From the NCBI GenBank assembly GCA_027343965.1, contig DAHWJX010000148.1:1-17493 (forward strand): a stretch of DNA of 17,493 nucleotides, written 5' to 3'. Origin of the DNA: JAKACU01 sp021821185 (lineage in GTDB: Bacteria > Bacillota > Bacilli > Alicyclobacillales > SLC66). The position numbers were made by a program, and so were the translations under genes. Positions 1 through 7,564 of this stretch are shown here, piece after piece (the first letter of the stretch is position 1; each line of letters starts with the position of its first letter). Under the pieces are notes generated by a model. The model saw only the letters and a program-made list of their open reading frames with translations. It did no database searches and had not been told where the DNA came from.

Positions 1-843
1 CGTTACGAAATATTCGAATTCAACATGTTCTTGCTTTGTTACTTCAAAATCTGGAAAAGGAAATTCATCACTATTTTGCGGATCAACTGTATCGACAGGT
101 ATGTCAGTATCCCCGGACCTATTCACTTTTTCACGCCGTGAACTTTTTTTTCGGGTAGCATGTTGACGAATGTCTGTAGCAGAATGCCTCTTTTTTGCTG
201 CCATTGAATGTTTGAAAAACGACACCCCATGCGCCCATCCTTTATCCAAGTGGCGTTCAAAATACTTGGCGCCTTTCTCAATTGTTCCAACCATTGATTT
301 TTTCGTAATCAGAACTGCGGCGACAAGCGATACGCCAAGTAACACGAGCAAGGTGCCTGTAACGGAAAATAAGTATTGAAGTCCTGTAAACAACGCAAAA
401 CCGATTAAGCCACCGCCTGCACTCGCCGGCGGGATGACACCAGTGTTAGTGACAAGTTCGACATGCAAGGATTGTGTGAGCGATTGAATGCCTTGTCTTG
501 TTAAGCTTAATAGCGGTGGATGAAGGTTACCTTGGTATAAAATGACCGCTTGTTGAAACAGCGTCAATTCACTCCATGTTACAATGATAAATCCGATCAA
601 AGCGATGCCCATTTGAAAAGCTGAATAACGAAATCGGTTGCGCCGAATCATGATATGCAACGCTACCCAGATTAGATAAATGGGAATTAAAAAGTGCCAG
701 TTACCGGCTAATTCGATACACAAATCATCCAAAGCCTGTCCTACAGTACCTAGATCACCGAGCGTGATCAAACTTAAGATCAGTAACGCGAGTCCCATAA
801 TTTCGTATTTTACAATACGTCTTGCGTGATCGAGTTTGGCCAT
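1..843 (-). CDS. FtsK/SpoIIIE DNA translocase, N-terminal part (cut by window edge)
   Basis: The reading frame stays open for 281 codons from an ATG at 843 to the window edge, so only the N-terminal part is present. A Shine-Dalgarno GGAGG (852-856) lies 8 nt before the ATG. The protein has hydrophobic segments at about residues 14-34, 48-66, 74-93 and 143-179. They are separated by a 50-residue extracytoplasmic loop and followed by a basic, hydrophilic linker from about residue 181. This is the four-helix FtsK/SpoIIIE membrane domain plus the start of the linker; the motor (Walker A/B) and gamma domains lie outside the window. The family pumps chromosomal DNA across the division or sporulation septum. 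Its position next to tepA/ylzJ and rnjB matches spoIIIE of B. subtilis. The sequence alone does not separate SpoIIIE from a vegetative FtsK, so no symbol is given. Confidence 0.85.
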   Translation of the reverse strand, partial: MAKLDHARRIVKYEIMGLALLILSLITLGDLGTVGQALDDLCIELAGNWHFLIPIYLIWVALHIMIRRNRFRYSAFQMGIALIGFIIVTWSELTLFQQAVILYQGNLHPPLLSLTRQGIQSLTQSLHVELVTNTGVIPPASAGGGLIGFALFTGLQYLFSVTGTLLVLLGVSLVAAVLITKKSMVGTIEKGAKYFERHLDKGWAHGVSFFKHSMAAKKRHSATDIRQHATRKKSSRREKVNRSGDTDIPVDTVDPQNSDEFPFPDFEVTKQEHVEFEYFVT

Positions 844-925
844 AAAAAATGCCTCCAAGCCTTATTGCGTAAAGAATCCTCTCTGTATGTTCGCCATCAG
901 AAACAGTAACTCCTTCCAAAGCAAA

Positions 926-955
926 GAAAATGGACCCATGTAAGGGCCCATTTTC
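926..955 (-). terminator. Intrinsic terminator after ylzJ
   Basis: Arms 926-937 and 944-955 pair at 11 of 12 positions (one A/C mismatch) around a 6-nt loop. On the minus strand the stem is followed by a T-rich run (TTTGCTTT). It starts 2 nt after the ylzJ stop and precedes the ftsK-like gene, so it should end the tepA-ylzJ transcript. Sequence 844-925, between this hairpin and the next ATG, shows no promoter I would trust. Confidence 0.75.
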
Positions 956-957
956 CG

Positions 958-1179
958 CTATGACAACAAATTGAGCATTTGTCCAGGCATCCATTCGGGT
1001 TTTAAGTAATCCAATGCATTGGGCGATATGAGGCGATGAATCTTTAGTTGCATGGGCTGTACCATTTCTACTACCATGGTCACACCTTGCCATTCAATGG
1101 TATGGAGTTCAGGCTGTTGATCCGGGTCATCAAAACCTGAAAATGCCATTTCAACTGGGATAATTGACCAATAAATCAT
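958..1179 (-). CDS. ylzJ: YlzJ-like protein, partner of the ClpP-like protease
   Basis: This 73-residue protein opens with MIYWSIIPVEMAFSG, the typical start of the YlzJ-like family (about 70 residues, no known fold assigned here). The ATG at 1179 overlaps the TGA of tepA in an ATGA arrangement, so translation is probably coupled. In B. subtilis published work on the homologous pair ymfB-ylzJ found the small gene, which likewise overlaps its partner, to be needed for the protease to act on small acid-soluble spore proteins. The same pairing here suggests the same role as an accessory factor. No membrane segment or signal peptide is visible. The call rests on the N-terminal pattern, size and position. 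Confidence 0.85.
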   Translation of the reverse strand: MIYWSIIPVEMAFSGFDDPDQQPELHTIEWQGVTMVVEMVQPMQLKIHRLISPNALDYLKPEWMPGQMLNLLS

Positions 1180-1886
1180 TGAATGAGCGGTTGTGCCATG
1201 TTGTGACGTTGTTGAATCAATTCCCGGAGCTTTGCCATGGCCGGACCAAGTCCGCCGATGTCATCGATCAATCCATACCGAACAGCGTCACGTCCAACGA
1301 CCGTAGAGCCAATGTCTCGGGCAAGTTCCCCAGTTGTTAGCATCAACTCTTTCAAGGCCTGTTCTGTAATGCGCGAATGCATGGTAATAAATCGTGTTAC
1401 GCGCTCTTGCATCTTTTCCAAATACTCAAAGCTTTGCGGAACACCAATAACAAGACCATTTAAGCGAATCGGATGAATCGTCATCGTTGCAGTCTCTGCA
1501 ATGAGCGAAAAATCACTCGCAACGGCAATCGGGACACCGATAGAATGACCGCCCCCAAGCACAAGAGTCACTGTCGGTTTTGACAAAGAGGCTATCATTT
1601 CTGCGATAGCAAGGCCAGCCTCCACGTCGCCGCCCACAGTATTCAAAATGATCAAAACACCTTCTATCCGGTCATTTTGCTCGGCCGCTACCAACTGAGG
1701 AATGATGTGCTCGTATTTTGTCGTCTTATTTTGCGGCGGCAAAACAATGTGTCCTTCGATCTGCCCGACAATCGTTAGCGAATAGATATTTGATTCTTCG
1801 ATCACTGGATTTGTCTGACCGAGTTTTTCGATATTTTCCGCCACATTGTTCTCTTCTTGCGTTTGCACCGATGGAATCTCCAACAT
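1176..1886 (-). CDS. tepA: ClpP-like serine protease TepA (YmfB)
   Basis: A ClpP/crotonase-fold protease of about 236 residues, encoded just after rnjB. The nucleophile motif is GGGHSIG (Ser about 115), the histidine lies in MTIHP (about 138) and a likely aspartate in ARDIGS (about 191). The conserved GGDVEAGLAIAEMI segment lies upstream of the serine. The homologue in B. subtilis is named TepA (translocation-enhancing) and YmfB; the latter studies show a contribution to degradation of small acid-soluble spore proteins during outgrowth. Start choice: the 5' end reads GTG ATG ATG TTG behind AAGGAG at 1892-1897. The GTG at 1892 overlaps that site and the first ATG leaves only 2 nt, so the second ATG (1886, 5-nt spacing) is preferred. 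It ends in a 4-nt overlap with ylzJ. Confidence 0.9.
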   Translation of the reverse strand: MLEIPSVQTQEENNVAENIEKLGQTNPVIEESNIYSLTIVGQIEGHIVLPPQNKTTKYEHIIPQLVAAEQNDRIEGVLIILNTVGGDVEAGLAIAEMIASLSKPTVTLVLGGGHSIGVPIAVASDFSLIAETATMTIHPIRLNGLVIGVPQSFEYLEKMQERVTRFITMHSRITEQALKELMLTTGELARDIGSTVVGRDAVRYGLIDDIGGLGPAMAKLRELIQQRHNMAQPLIQ

Positions 1887-1911
1887 CATCACTCCTTACC
1901 CTGTACGGTTA

Positions 1912-1940
1912 CAGTATCCCGCCAGAGTAAGGGACTATGC
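1912..1940 (-). promoter_or_regulatory. Possible forespore (sigma-F/G-like) promoter of tepA
   Basis: On the minus strand GCATA (1936-1940) is followed after 15 nt by GGGATACTG (1912-1920). The first matches the sigma-F/G -35 consensus exactly; the second agrees with the sigma-F -10 pattern at 6 of 8 defined positions. Transcription would begin near 1905, leaving the Shine-Dalgarno at 1892-1897 in the message. The short motifs could occur by chance; the spore role of tepA-ylzJ homologues is what makes this credible. Confidence 0.35.
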
Positions 1941-1961
1941 ACAGATGATGCATCTCATTGA

Positions 1962-3632
1962 TCACACTTCCATAATGATCGGCAATACCATCGGCCTGCG
2001 CCTTGTCTGTTCGTATAAAAAGCGACTTAACGCATCGCGAACACCGGTTTTTAACCCCGACCAATCACTAATGTTATCTGTCATCAATTTTTGCAATGTT
2101 GTAGTTACAACCCGATTGGCTTCTTCGAGCAATTCCTCGGATTCCCTTACATAAACAAAGCCACGCGAAATAATGTCAGGTCCCGACAAGATCTGGCCCG
2201 TTTGTTTGGATAAGGTAACGACAACAACAAGAATGCCGTCTTGAGAAAGCAATTTGCGATCCCGCAAAACGATGTTGCCGACATCCCCTACACCGAGTCC
2301 ATCAATTAAAATGGCCCCAGCTGTCACTTTGCCGCCAACGTGGGCTACACCGCCCTGAAACTCAAGAACATCACCAATATCGAGGATGAAAATGTTTTCA
2401 GGATCTATGCCGGTGGCAATGGCTAACTCCGAATGACGATTTAACATACGAAATTCACCATGCACGGGAACAAAGTATTTGGGACGAATAAAGTTCAGCA
2501 TCAACTTAAGTTCTTCTTGGCTGCCGTGCCCTGACACGTGAATACCGGAGACTGAGTGATAAATGACGTTGGCACCGATACGAAACAATTGATCAATGGT
2601 GCGGGAGATGGACTTTTCGTTACCAGGTATCGGTGAAGACGCAATAATAACGGTGTCACCAGGTAAAATCTCAACCTTTCGGTGTGTAGCCCGGGCCATG
2701 CGTGTCAGCGCTGACATAGGTTCACCTTGTGAACCCGTAGTTAACAACGCAATCTGACGAGCATCATAACGGGAAATGTCATCAGGCTCAATTAACGTCG
2801 ATGGTTCCACTTCAAGGTACCCAAGATCCTTTGCTACCGTGATGTTATTGACCATGCTCCGGCCAACAACAGCCACTTTGCGTCCTGTTTTTTCAGCCGC
2901 ATAAATCACCTGTTGGATACGATGAATGTTCGAGGCAAAGGTTGCAAGAATGACGCGACCTGGCGCGGTTCGAAACGCCTCAAGGATCGTTGTGCCAACG
3001 GTGCGCTCTGACAAGGTAAAGCCGGGACGTTCTGCGTTGGTACTGTCTGATAGCAGCGCCAAAACGCCACGCGATCCGAGTTCTGTCATTTTCGCGTAAT
3101 CGGCATGCTTGCCATCCACAGGTGTCTGATCGAACTTGAAGTCACCCGTCTGTACGATCAGTCCTTCTGGCGTATCAATGGCAAAGCCAACCGAATCAGG
3201 AATGCTGTGACTCACGCGAAAACAGCTGACAGTAAAATTACCGAGCTTGATTTCACTTTCGTTGGTAATTGGAATCAGTTTTGATTGATCAAGAATACCG
3301 TGTTCTCTAAGTTTACCTTCTACCAGGCCAAGGGTTAGCCGCGTACCATAGACAGGCACCTGTAAACTTTTTAGCACATAAGGCAATCCGCCAATATGGT
3401 CCTCGTGCCCATGCGTCAGAAACAAGCCGCGCAGCTTGTTCTTATTTTCGATCAAAAAGGTAATGTCAGGAATTACGATGTCAATGCCAAGCATCTCTTC
3501 ATCTGGAAATTTGAGCCCTGCATCAACGACAATCATATCATTGCCATAGACATAGGCCGTCATATTTTTGCCGATCTCATTTAGGCCGCCAAGCGGAATG
3601 ATCGACAATTTGCCGCTATAATTTTTGTTCAA
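1962..3632 (-). CDS. rnjB: Ribonuclease J (metallo-beta-lactamase/beta-CASP)
   Basis: A 556-residue RNase J, the normal family length. The metal-binding motif HGHEDH is at residues 74-79, His142 lies in RVSHSIPDS and Asp164 in QTGDFKFD. A SGHGS motif and a later PVHGEF motif close the beta-CASP active site. RNase J is a 5'-to-3' exonuclease and endonuclease central to mRNA decay and rRNA maturation in Bacillota. All catalytic residues seem intact, so it should be active. The start is a TTG at 3632 behind GGGGG with about 7 nt spacing. A nearby ATG runs into a stop after five codons. The symbol rnjB is assigned from position between dapA and tepA, as in B. subtilis; by sequence alone it could equally be the J1-type enzyme. 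Confidence 0.92.
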   Translation of the reverse strand: MNKNYSGKLSIIPLGGLNEIGKNMTAYVYGNDMIVVDAGLKFPDEEMLGIDIVIPDITFLIENKNKLRGLFLTHGHEDHIGGLPYVLKSLQVPVYGTRLTLGLVEGKLREHGILDQSKLIPITNESEIKLGNFTVSCFRVSHSIPDSVGFAIDTPEGLIVQTGDFKFDQTPVDGKHADYAKMTELGSRGVLALLSDSTNAERPGFTLSERTVGTTILEAFRTAPGRVILATFASNIHRIQQVIYAAEKTGRKVAVVGRSMVNNITVAKDLGYLEVEPSTLIEPDDISRYDARQIALLTTGSQGEPMSALTRMARATHRKVEILPGDTVIIASSPIPGNEKSISRTIDQLFRIGANVIYHSVSGIHVSGHGSQEELKLMLNFIRPKYFVPVHGEFRMLNRHSELAIATGIDPENIFILDIGDVLEFQGGVAHVGGKVTAGAILIDGLGVGDVGNIVLRDRKLLSQDGILVVVVTLSKQTGQILSGPDIISRGFVYVRESEELLEEANRVVTTTLQKLMTDNISDWSGLKTGVRDALSRFLYEQTRRRPMVLPIIMEV

Positions 3633-3658
3633 TCGTACACCCCCATAAAAATATAATT

Positions 3659-3745
3659 CGCGTGATGCGCATTCACCGAACCTGTCCTGGTAGTCCGATT
3701 ATACATGAGTCGGAACCACCATCACAAGGAATGCACCATCACGCG
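3659..3745. repeat. Long-armed inverted repeat around the RNase J promoter
   Basis: Plus-strand arm 3659-3674 (CGCGTGATGCGCATTC) is the reverse complement of arm 3729-3745 apart from one base change and one extra base. About 15 pairs form around a 54-nt loop that holds the -35 and -10 of the putative promoter. In a transcript reading through from dapA it would fold into a stem followed by a U-rich stretch (about 3646-3658). It could therefore be an attenuator, an RNA-processing stem or a protein-binding site. Confidence 0.6.
3698..3727 (-). promoter_or_regulatory. Sigma-A-like promoter of the RNase J gene
   Basis: Minus-strand TTGTGA (3722-3727), an 18-nt spacer and a perfect TATAAT (3698-3703). 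Transcription would start near 3691 and give a leader of about 58 nt before the TTG start. The promoter lies inside the loop of a long inverted repeat (arms 3659-3674 and 3729-3745). Confidence 0.6.
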
Positions 3746-3755
3746 ATAGAATTTG

Positions 3756-4643
3756 TTAATGAACCCGGTCAAGATCGAGTACTTTTTCTAAAACTCGCCG
3801 CAAGGAACGTTTCTCTTCGGAAGTTGCATCGAAAAGTGGCGAGCGAACGCGACCGACTGGAATATCGATCATGGACAAGGCAGCTTTAACCAAGACAGGG
3901 TTGGACGTACGAAACAATTCTTCAAACAATGGCAACAATTCGTAGTGAATGGATTGCGCACGAGGTAGATCACCATGTTGAACTGCTTCGATCATTTCAC
4001 TCATCCGCAAACCCACAAGATGCGACGCAACACTTACGACGCCAGAACCGCCCATGGCCATGATCGGTAACGTGAATTTATCGTCACCGCTGTAAACGAG
4101 AAAATCATGAGGCGTTTTAGCAATCAGATGGGCAATTTGCGTGAAATCTCCCGTTGATTCCTTAACACCGACGATGTTAGCTTGTTCTGCCAAGCGCACG
4201 ATCGTGTCAGGTTGTAGGTTGACACCAGTTCGAGACGGTATATTGTACAAGATAATCGGCTTATGCGTCGATTTAGCTACCGTCAAAAAGTGCTGGTACA
4301 ATCCGTCTTGTGAAGGTCGGTTGTAATAAGGAGCGACAAGCAAAAACCCATCAACCCGAAGTTCCTCAGCTTCCTTGGTTAGCTGTACTGAGTCTTTTGT
4401 GCTATTGGAGCCTGTGCCCGCAATGACCGGAATCCTACCTGCACATAGGCGCACCACCTCTGCAAATAACGCCAGTTTTTCATCATGACTTAATGTTGGC
4501 GACTCTCCCGTGGTTCCGCACACCACAAGCGCAGTGGTCCCTGATTGAATAAGATGTTCTACAAGCGGTGCTAAATTTGCCAAATCTAGCTCATTTTGGT
4601 GATCGAAAGGTGTCACCATGGCAGTCATGAGGCGACCGAACAT
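3756..4643 (-). CDS. dapA: 4-hydroxy-tetrahydrodipicolinate synthase
   Basis: A 295-residue TIM-barrel lyase. The Schiff-base lysine is Lys161 (VGVKEST), with Thr44/Thr45 in GTTGESPTL, Tyr133 in YNIPSRTG and Arg138. These positions equal those of the well-studied E. coli enzyme. It condenses pyruvate with aspartate semialdehyde to the branch-point compound used for lysine, meso-diaminopimelate and, through DpaA/DpaB, spore dipicolinate. The ATG at 4643 lies 3 nt after the dapG stop. Its strong Shine-Dalgarno (AAAGGAGGTG) is formed by the last sense codons of dapG, so the two genes are probably translated in step. No terminator with a clear U-run follows directly; the RNase J promoter and inverted repeat lie downstream. 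Confidence 0.97.
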   Translation of the reverse strand: MFGRLMTAMVTPFDHQNELDLANLAPLVEHLIQSGTTALVVCGTTGESPTLSHDEKLALFAEVVRLCAGRIPVIAGTGSNSTKDSVQLTKEAEELRVDGFLLVAPYYNRPSQDGLYQHFLTVAKSTHKPIILYNIPSRTGVNLQPDTIVRLAEQANIVGVKESTGDFTQIAHLIAKTPHDFLVYSGDDKFTLPIMAMGGSGVVSVASHLVGLRMSEMIEAVQHGDLPRAQSIHYELLPLFEELFRTSNPVLVKAALSMIDIPVGRVRSPLFDATSEEKRSLRRVLEKVLDLDRVH

Positions 4644-4646
4644 GTT

Positions 4647-5870
4647 TTATACACCTCCTTTAGTATGAAGGTCAAATTGGTTGTGAATGGCCCGAACAGC
4701 TTGTACTGCATCCTCTTCATGCACGAGGCACCAAATGGTTGTATTGGAGTCAGCCGACTGCAAAATCTCGATTCCCTCATCGGTAAGAATCTGTACAATA
4801 CGCGCCATTACGCCAGGCACTCCATGAATACCAGCACCAACAGCAGATACTTTGGCAACATTTGGAACCGTATCAACATGGAGTGACAAAGCAGTCAAAA
4901 TTGTCACGGCCTCTCTTGCTTTTGTCTGTGGCACCGTAAAAACAACAACATTCGGTGTCACATTGAAAAAGTCAACCGATATCCCTGCTTGAGCCACTGT
5001 TTGAAAAACCGTCGATTGAAAGCCCCGCTCTCCCATTGGTGAACTCACTTTAATTTGTGTCAAATTTGTTGTATGGGTCACACCGGTCAAGATGCGATCC
5101 TTAGTTACACGCGCTTCCAGAAAAGGCATTTCATTGGTTACGAGGGTTCCTTCATCATCCGACATCGTCGAGCGAACACGAATCGGTATATTTTTTTGCA
5201 TCGCCAGCTCAACAGCACGCGGATGAATGACTTTGGCGCCACCATAAGCAAGATTACAAATTTCGTTGTATGTCACTCGGTCTAACTTATTGGCTCCATC
5301 CACGATACGTGGATCGGCGGTCATAATCCCGTTTACATCAGTGAAAATATCGATCCATTGCGCATCGAGGGCGACGCCAAGCGCCGTAGCAGTCGTGTCG
5401 CTGCCACCTCGTCCAAGTGTCGTTATAAATCCCTCTTTTGTCATTCCTTGAAATCCTGTCACCACAACGATTCGAGACGCCTGCAACTCTTCGAGAATCC
5501 GTGAAGGGTCGATCGTTTCGATCCGTGCATTACTATAATCAGCTGATGTCCTTATCCCAGCTTGTGCGCCAGTCAACACGGTGACCTCATAACCAAAGCT
5601 GCGCAACATAGAGCCAAAGACAACCGCAGAGATAGCCTCACCACAAGACATAAGAAGATCACGATCGCGTAGGCTTGCTTCATCCGCATCTGGAATTAGC
5701 GATAATAACGTATCCGTGGCATACGGCTCACCGGTACGGCCCATCGCCGATACGACAACCACAACGCTGTACCCTTGAGAAACGGCCTTTTCAATATGTG
5801 CAATGGCGTGTGCCCTCATGTCGCGAGACGACACGGAGGTTCCACCAAACTTTTGAATGAGGATATTCAT
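4647..5870 (-). CDS. dapG: Aspartokinase (DapG type)
   Basis: A 407-residue aspartate kinase. The kinase domain begins with ILIQKFGGTSV and contains the GRGGSDTTA and FTDVNGIMTADPR motifs. Two ACT domains follow, recognisable from ERGFQSTVFQTVAQAGISVD and AVGAGIHGVPGVMARIVQIL. It phosphorylates aspartate, the first step towards lysine, threonine, methionine, diaminopimelate and dipicolinate. In B. subtilis the enzyme encoded at this position is the diaminopimelate-sensitive isozyme; that regulation is inferred here from synteny and length. The frame is open upstream to 5924, but the ATG at 5870 fits the family N-terminus and has AGGTGGGG in front. It starts 2 nt after the asd stop. Confidence 0.96.
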   Translation of the reverse strand: MNILIQKFGGTSVSSRDMRAHAIAHIEKAVSQGYSVVVVVSAMGRTGEPYATDTLLSLIPDADEASLRDRDLLMSCGEAISAVVFGSMLRSFGYEVTVLTGAQAGIRTSADYSNARIETIDPSRILEELQASRIVVVTGFQGMTKEGFITTLGRGGSDTTATALGVALDAQWIDIFTDVNGIMTADPRIVDGANKLDRVTYNEICNLAYGGAKVIHPRAVELAMQKNIPIRVRSTMSDDEGTLVTNEMPFLEARVTKDRILTGVTHTTNLTQIKVSSPMGERGFQSTVFQTVAQAGISVDFFNVTPNVVVFTVPQTKAREAVTILTALSLHVDTVPNVAKVSAVGAGIHGVPGVMARIVQILTDEGIEILQSADSNTTIWCLVHEEDAVQAVRAIHNQFDLHTKGGV

Positions 5871-5872
5871 GT

Positions 5873-6910
5873 TTAGCGCCCCACCTGGGAAAGCCAAAGT
5901 TCTGCAATTTGTACCGCATTCCACGCAGCGCCTTTAAGAATGTTGTCTGAGACAACCCACATAGATAATCCATTATCTACATACAGATCCTTACGAATAC
6001 GTCCAACAAATACCTCAAGCTGACCAGCGGCCACAATCGCTTGCGGGTACAACTGTTCCTGGGGATTATCCTGCACGATAACGCCTGGTGCCGTTTGCAG
6101 AAGTTGCAATACATCAGACAACACAAACGGTTCTTTGGTTTCCACGTAAACAGATTCCGAATGTCCATAGATCACAGGTACTCGTGCAGCAGTTGGCGTC
6201 ACCTGAATCGTATCATCCGCAAAAATTTTGTGCGTTTCATTTACCATCTTCATTTCTTCTTTGGTGTAGCCATTTTCTTCAAAAACATCAATTTGCGGCA
6301 AAACGTTAAATGCGAGCGGATAATGTTTGGCAAGCTTACTAACGGGTAAAGTCGATGCTTGCATCGGTTCATTGGCCAAATACTGTTTCGCTGTTTGGAG
6401 CAAGTCGTCGATTGCGCGTGCTCCTGCTCCAGAAGCAGCCTGATAGGTCGAAACGACAATACGTTTGATCCCATACGCTTTGTAGACCGGATTCAAAGCG
6501 ACCATCATCTGAATGGTCGAACAATTTGGGTTGGCGATGATCCCATTGTTGGACCACATGGCATCAGCATTCACCTCAGGAACAACTAAAGGAACTTCTG
6601 GGTGCATACGATAGGCGCTCGTATTGTCAATCACCAAGGCACCACGTTTCACAGCCTCCGGGGCAAGTTGTAATGACACATCGCCGCCAGCGCTAAACAA
6701 AGCGATATCCACGTCATCAAACGATGCTGGTGTCGCTTCCTCGACAACGTACGGTGTTTGCCCGACCATGACAGTCGCACCCGCAGAACGCTTCGACGCT
6801 AAGAGTTTCAATGAAGTATATGGAAATTTTCTGCGTAACAACGTATCGATCATGGCTTGCCCAACAGCGCCTGTTGCGCCGACAACTGCTACATTCACCC
6901 GTGAATTCAC
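5873..6910 (-). CDS. asd: Aspartate-semialdehyde dehydrogenase
   Basis: A 345-residue enzyme with an N-terminal NADP-binding GATGAVG (residues 11-17), the catalytic cysteine Cys130 in NPNCST, and Arg243 and His250 in ARVPVIYGHSE. It reduces aspartyl phosphate to the semialdehyde, the substrate of DapA. The start is GTG at 6910, preceded by GAGGTG with a 9-nt spacer. The next in-frame GTG, 12 nt on, would be too far from that site. It is separated from dpaB by 54 nt that contain a hairpin without a U-run, so co-transcription with dpaAB is likely. It sits immediately before dapG, giving the asd-dapG-dapA order known from Bacillus. Confidence 0.97.
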   Translation of the reverse strand: MNSRVNVAVVGATGAVGQAMIDTLLRRKFPYTSLKLLASKRSAGATVMVGQTPYVVEEATPASFDDVDIALFSAGGDVSLQLAPEAVKRGALVIDNTSAYRMHPEVPLVVPEVNADAMWSNNGIIANPNCSTIQMMVALNPVYKAYGIKRIVVSTYQAASGAGARAIDDLLQTAKQYLANEPMQASTLPVSKLAKHYPLAFNVLPQIDVFEENGYTKEEMKMVNETHKIFADDTIQVTPTAARVPVIYGHSESVYVETKEPFVLSDVLQLLQTAPGVIVQDNPQEQLYPQAIVAAGQLEVFVGRIRKDLYVDNGLSMWVVSDNILKGAAWNAVQIAELWLSQVGR

Positions 6911-6941
6911 CCGTTATGACACCTCATTTTATCAACGAAGT

Positions 6942-6963
6942 GCGATGAGGTTACCCCCATCGC
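6942..6963 (-). other. Stable hairpin with GUAA tetraloop between dpaB and asd
   Basis: On the minus strand nine pairs (one G-U) enclose a GTAA loop, which in RNA is a GNRA tetraloop. The hairpin begins 1 nt after the dpaB stop (6965-6967). No T-run follows, so it is not a standard terminator. It could protect or delimit the upstream message or help adjust expression of asd relative to dpaAB. Confidence 0.55.
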
Positions 6964-6964
6964 G

Positions 6965-7564
6965 CTACGCCTTTTGATACCTCTCAATCAGCAGGGGTTG
7001 GAATTGCTTTTTTTGAAGTGCTGCTTCTACCGTTGGAATAATCAAATCCATCCTTGACACAAGAGAATTCATCTTTTTAAATGGATCGTCTTGCCCAAAA
7101 GGCACAAAGAACAAATTCTTCATGGCTACAAGATGGGCAATATTACCGAAGTTAAGCCCGAGCCCGTCATTGGTCGAAATTGCAATAACGACAGGTCGAT
7201 CATTGCGCATAGTGGCTTTAGCTGCCATCAGGACAGCTGAGTCATTTTGCGCATTTGCCAATCGACTCAGAGTGCTTCCCGTACAAGGTGCGATAACAAC
7301 CACATCTAAACGCTTCGAGGGACCAAGTGGTTCGGCCTCAGTAATCGACGTAATCGCTTTTTGCCCCGTAACCTCTTCGATGCGCTTTGCCCATTCCCCT
7401 GCCTCGCCAAAACGTGTAGAGGTCTGCAAAACAGAGTAAGAAAAAATCGGAACAACGGTCGTACCTAATTGAACGAATCGCTCGATTTCTGGAAAAACTT
7501 CAGCATACGTACAATGAGAACCTGTAATAGCAAAACCTACCGTAACTGATGCCAGATCCGTCAT
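6965..7564 (-). CDS. dpaB: Dipicolinate synthase subunit B
   Basis: A 199-residue flavoprotein-fold protein (SpoVFB). It opens with a GFAITGSHCT nucleotide-binding loop and has the family segments VVVIAPCTGSTLSRLANA and NDGLGLNFGNIAHL. Together with DpaA it makes pyridine-2,6-dicarboxylate in the mother cell during late sporulation; the compound is then packed into the spore core with calcium. The ATG at 7564 overlaps the TGA of dpaA (ATGA), and a GGGGGGA ribosome site lies at the end of dpaA, so the two subunits are translated together. The length is normal for the family. Confidence 0.95.
   Translation of the reverse strand: MTDLASVTVGFAITGSHCTYAEVFPEIERFVQLGTTVVPIFSYSVLQTSTRFGEAGEWAKRIEEVTGQKAITSITEAEPLGPSKRLDVVVIAPCTGSTLSRLANAQNDSAVLMAAKATMRNDRPVVIAISTNDGLGLNFGNIAHLVAMKNLFFVPFGQDDPFKKMNSLVSRMDLIIPTVEAALQKKQFQPLLIERYQKA

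Noticed and set aside
755..1093. 112-codon minus-strand ORF overlapping ylzJ and the ftsK start
   Set aside because: It runs through the terminator hairpin and the real genes in another frame, has no family motif, and is a shadow.
1901..1914. CTGTA/TACAG mini-hairpin before tepA
   Set aside because: Only five pairs with no tail; too weak to call a terminator or regulatory element.
5871..5924. Upstream extension of dapG to 5924
   Set aside because: The extra residues overlap the end of asd and do not belong to aspartokinases; the ATG at 5870 with AGGTGGGG gives the family N-terminus.
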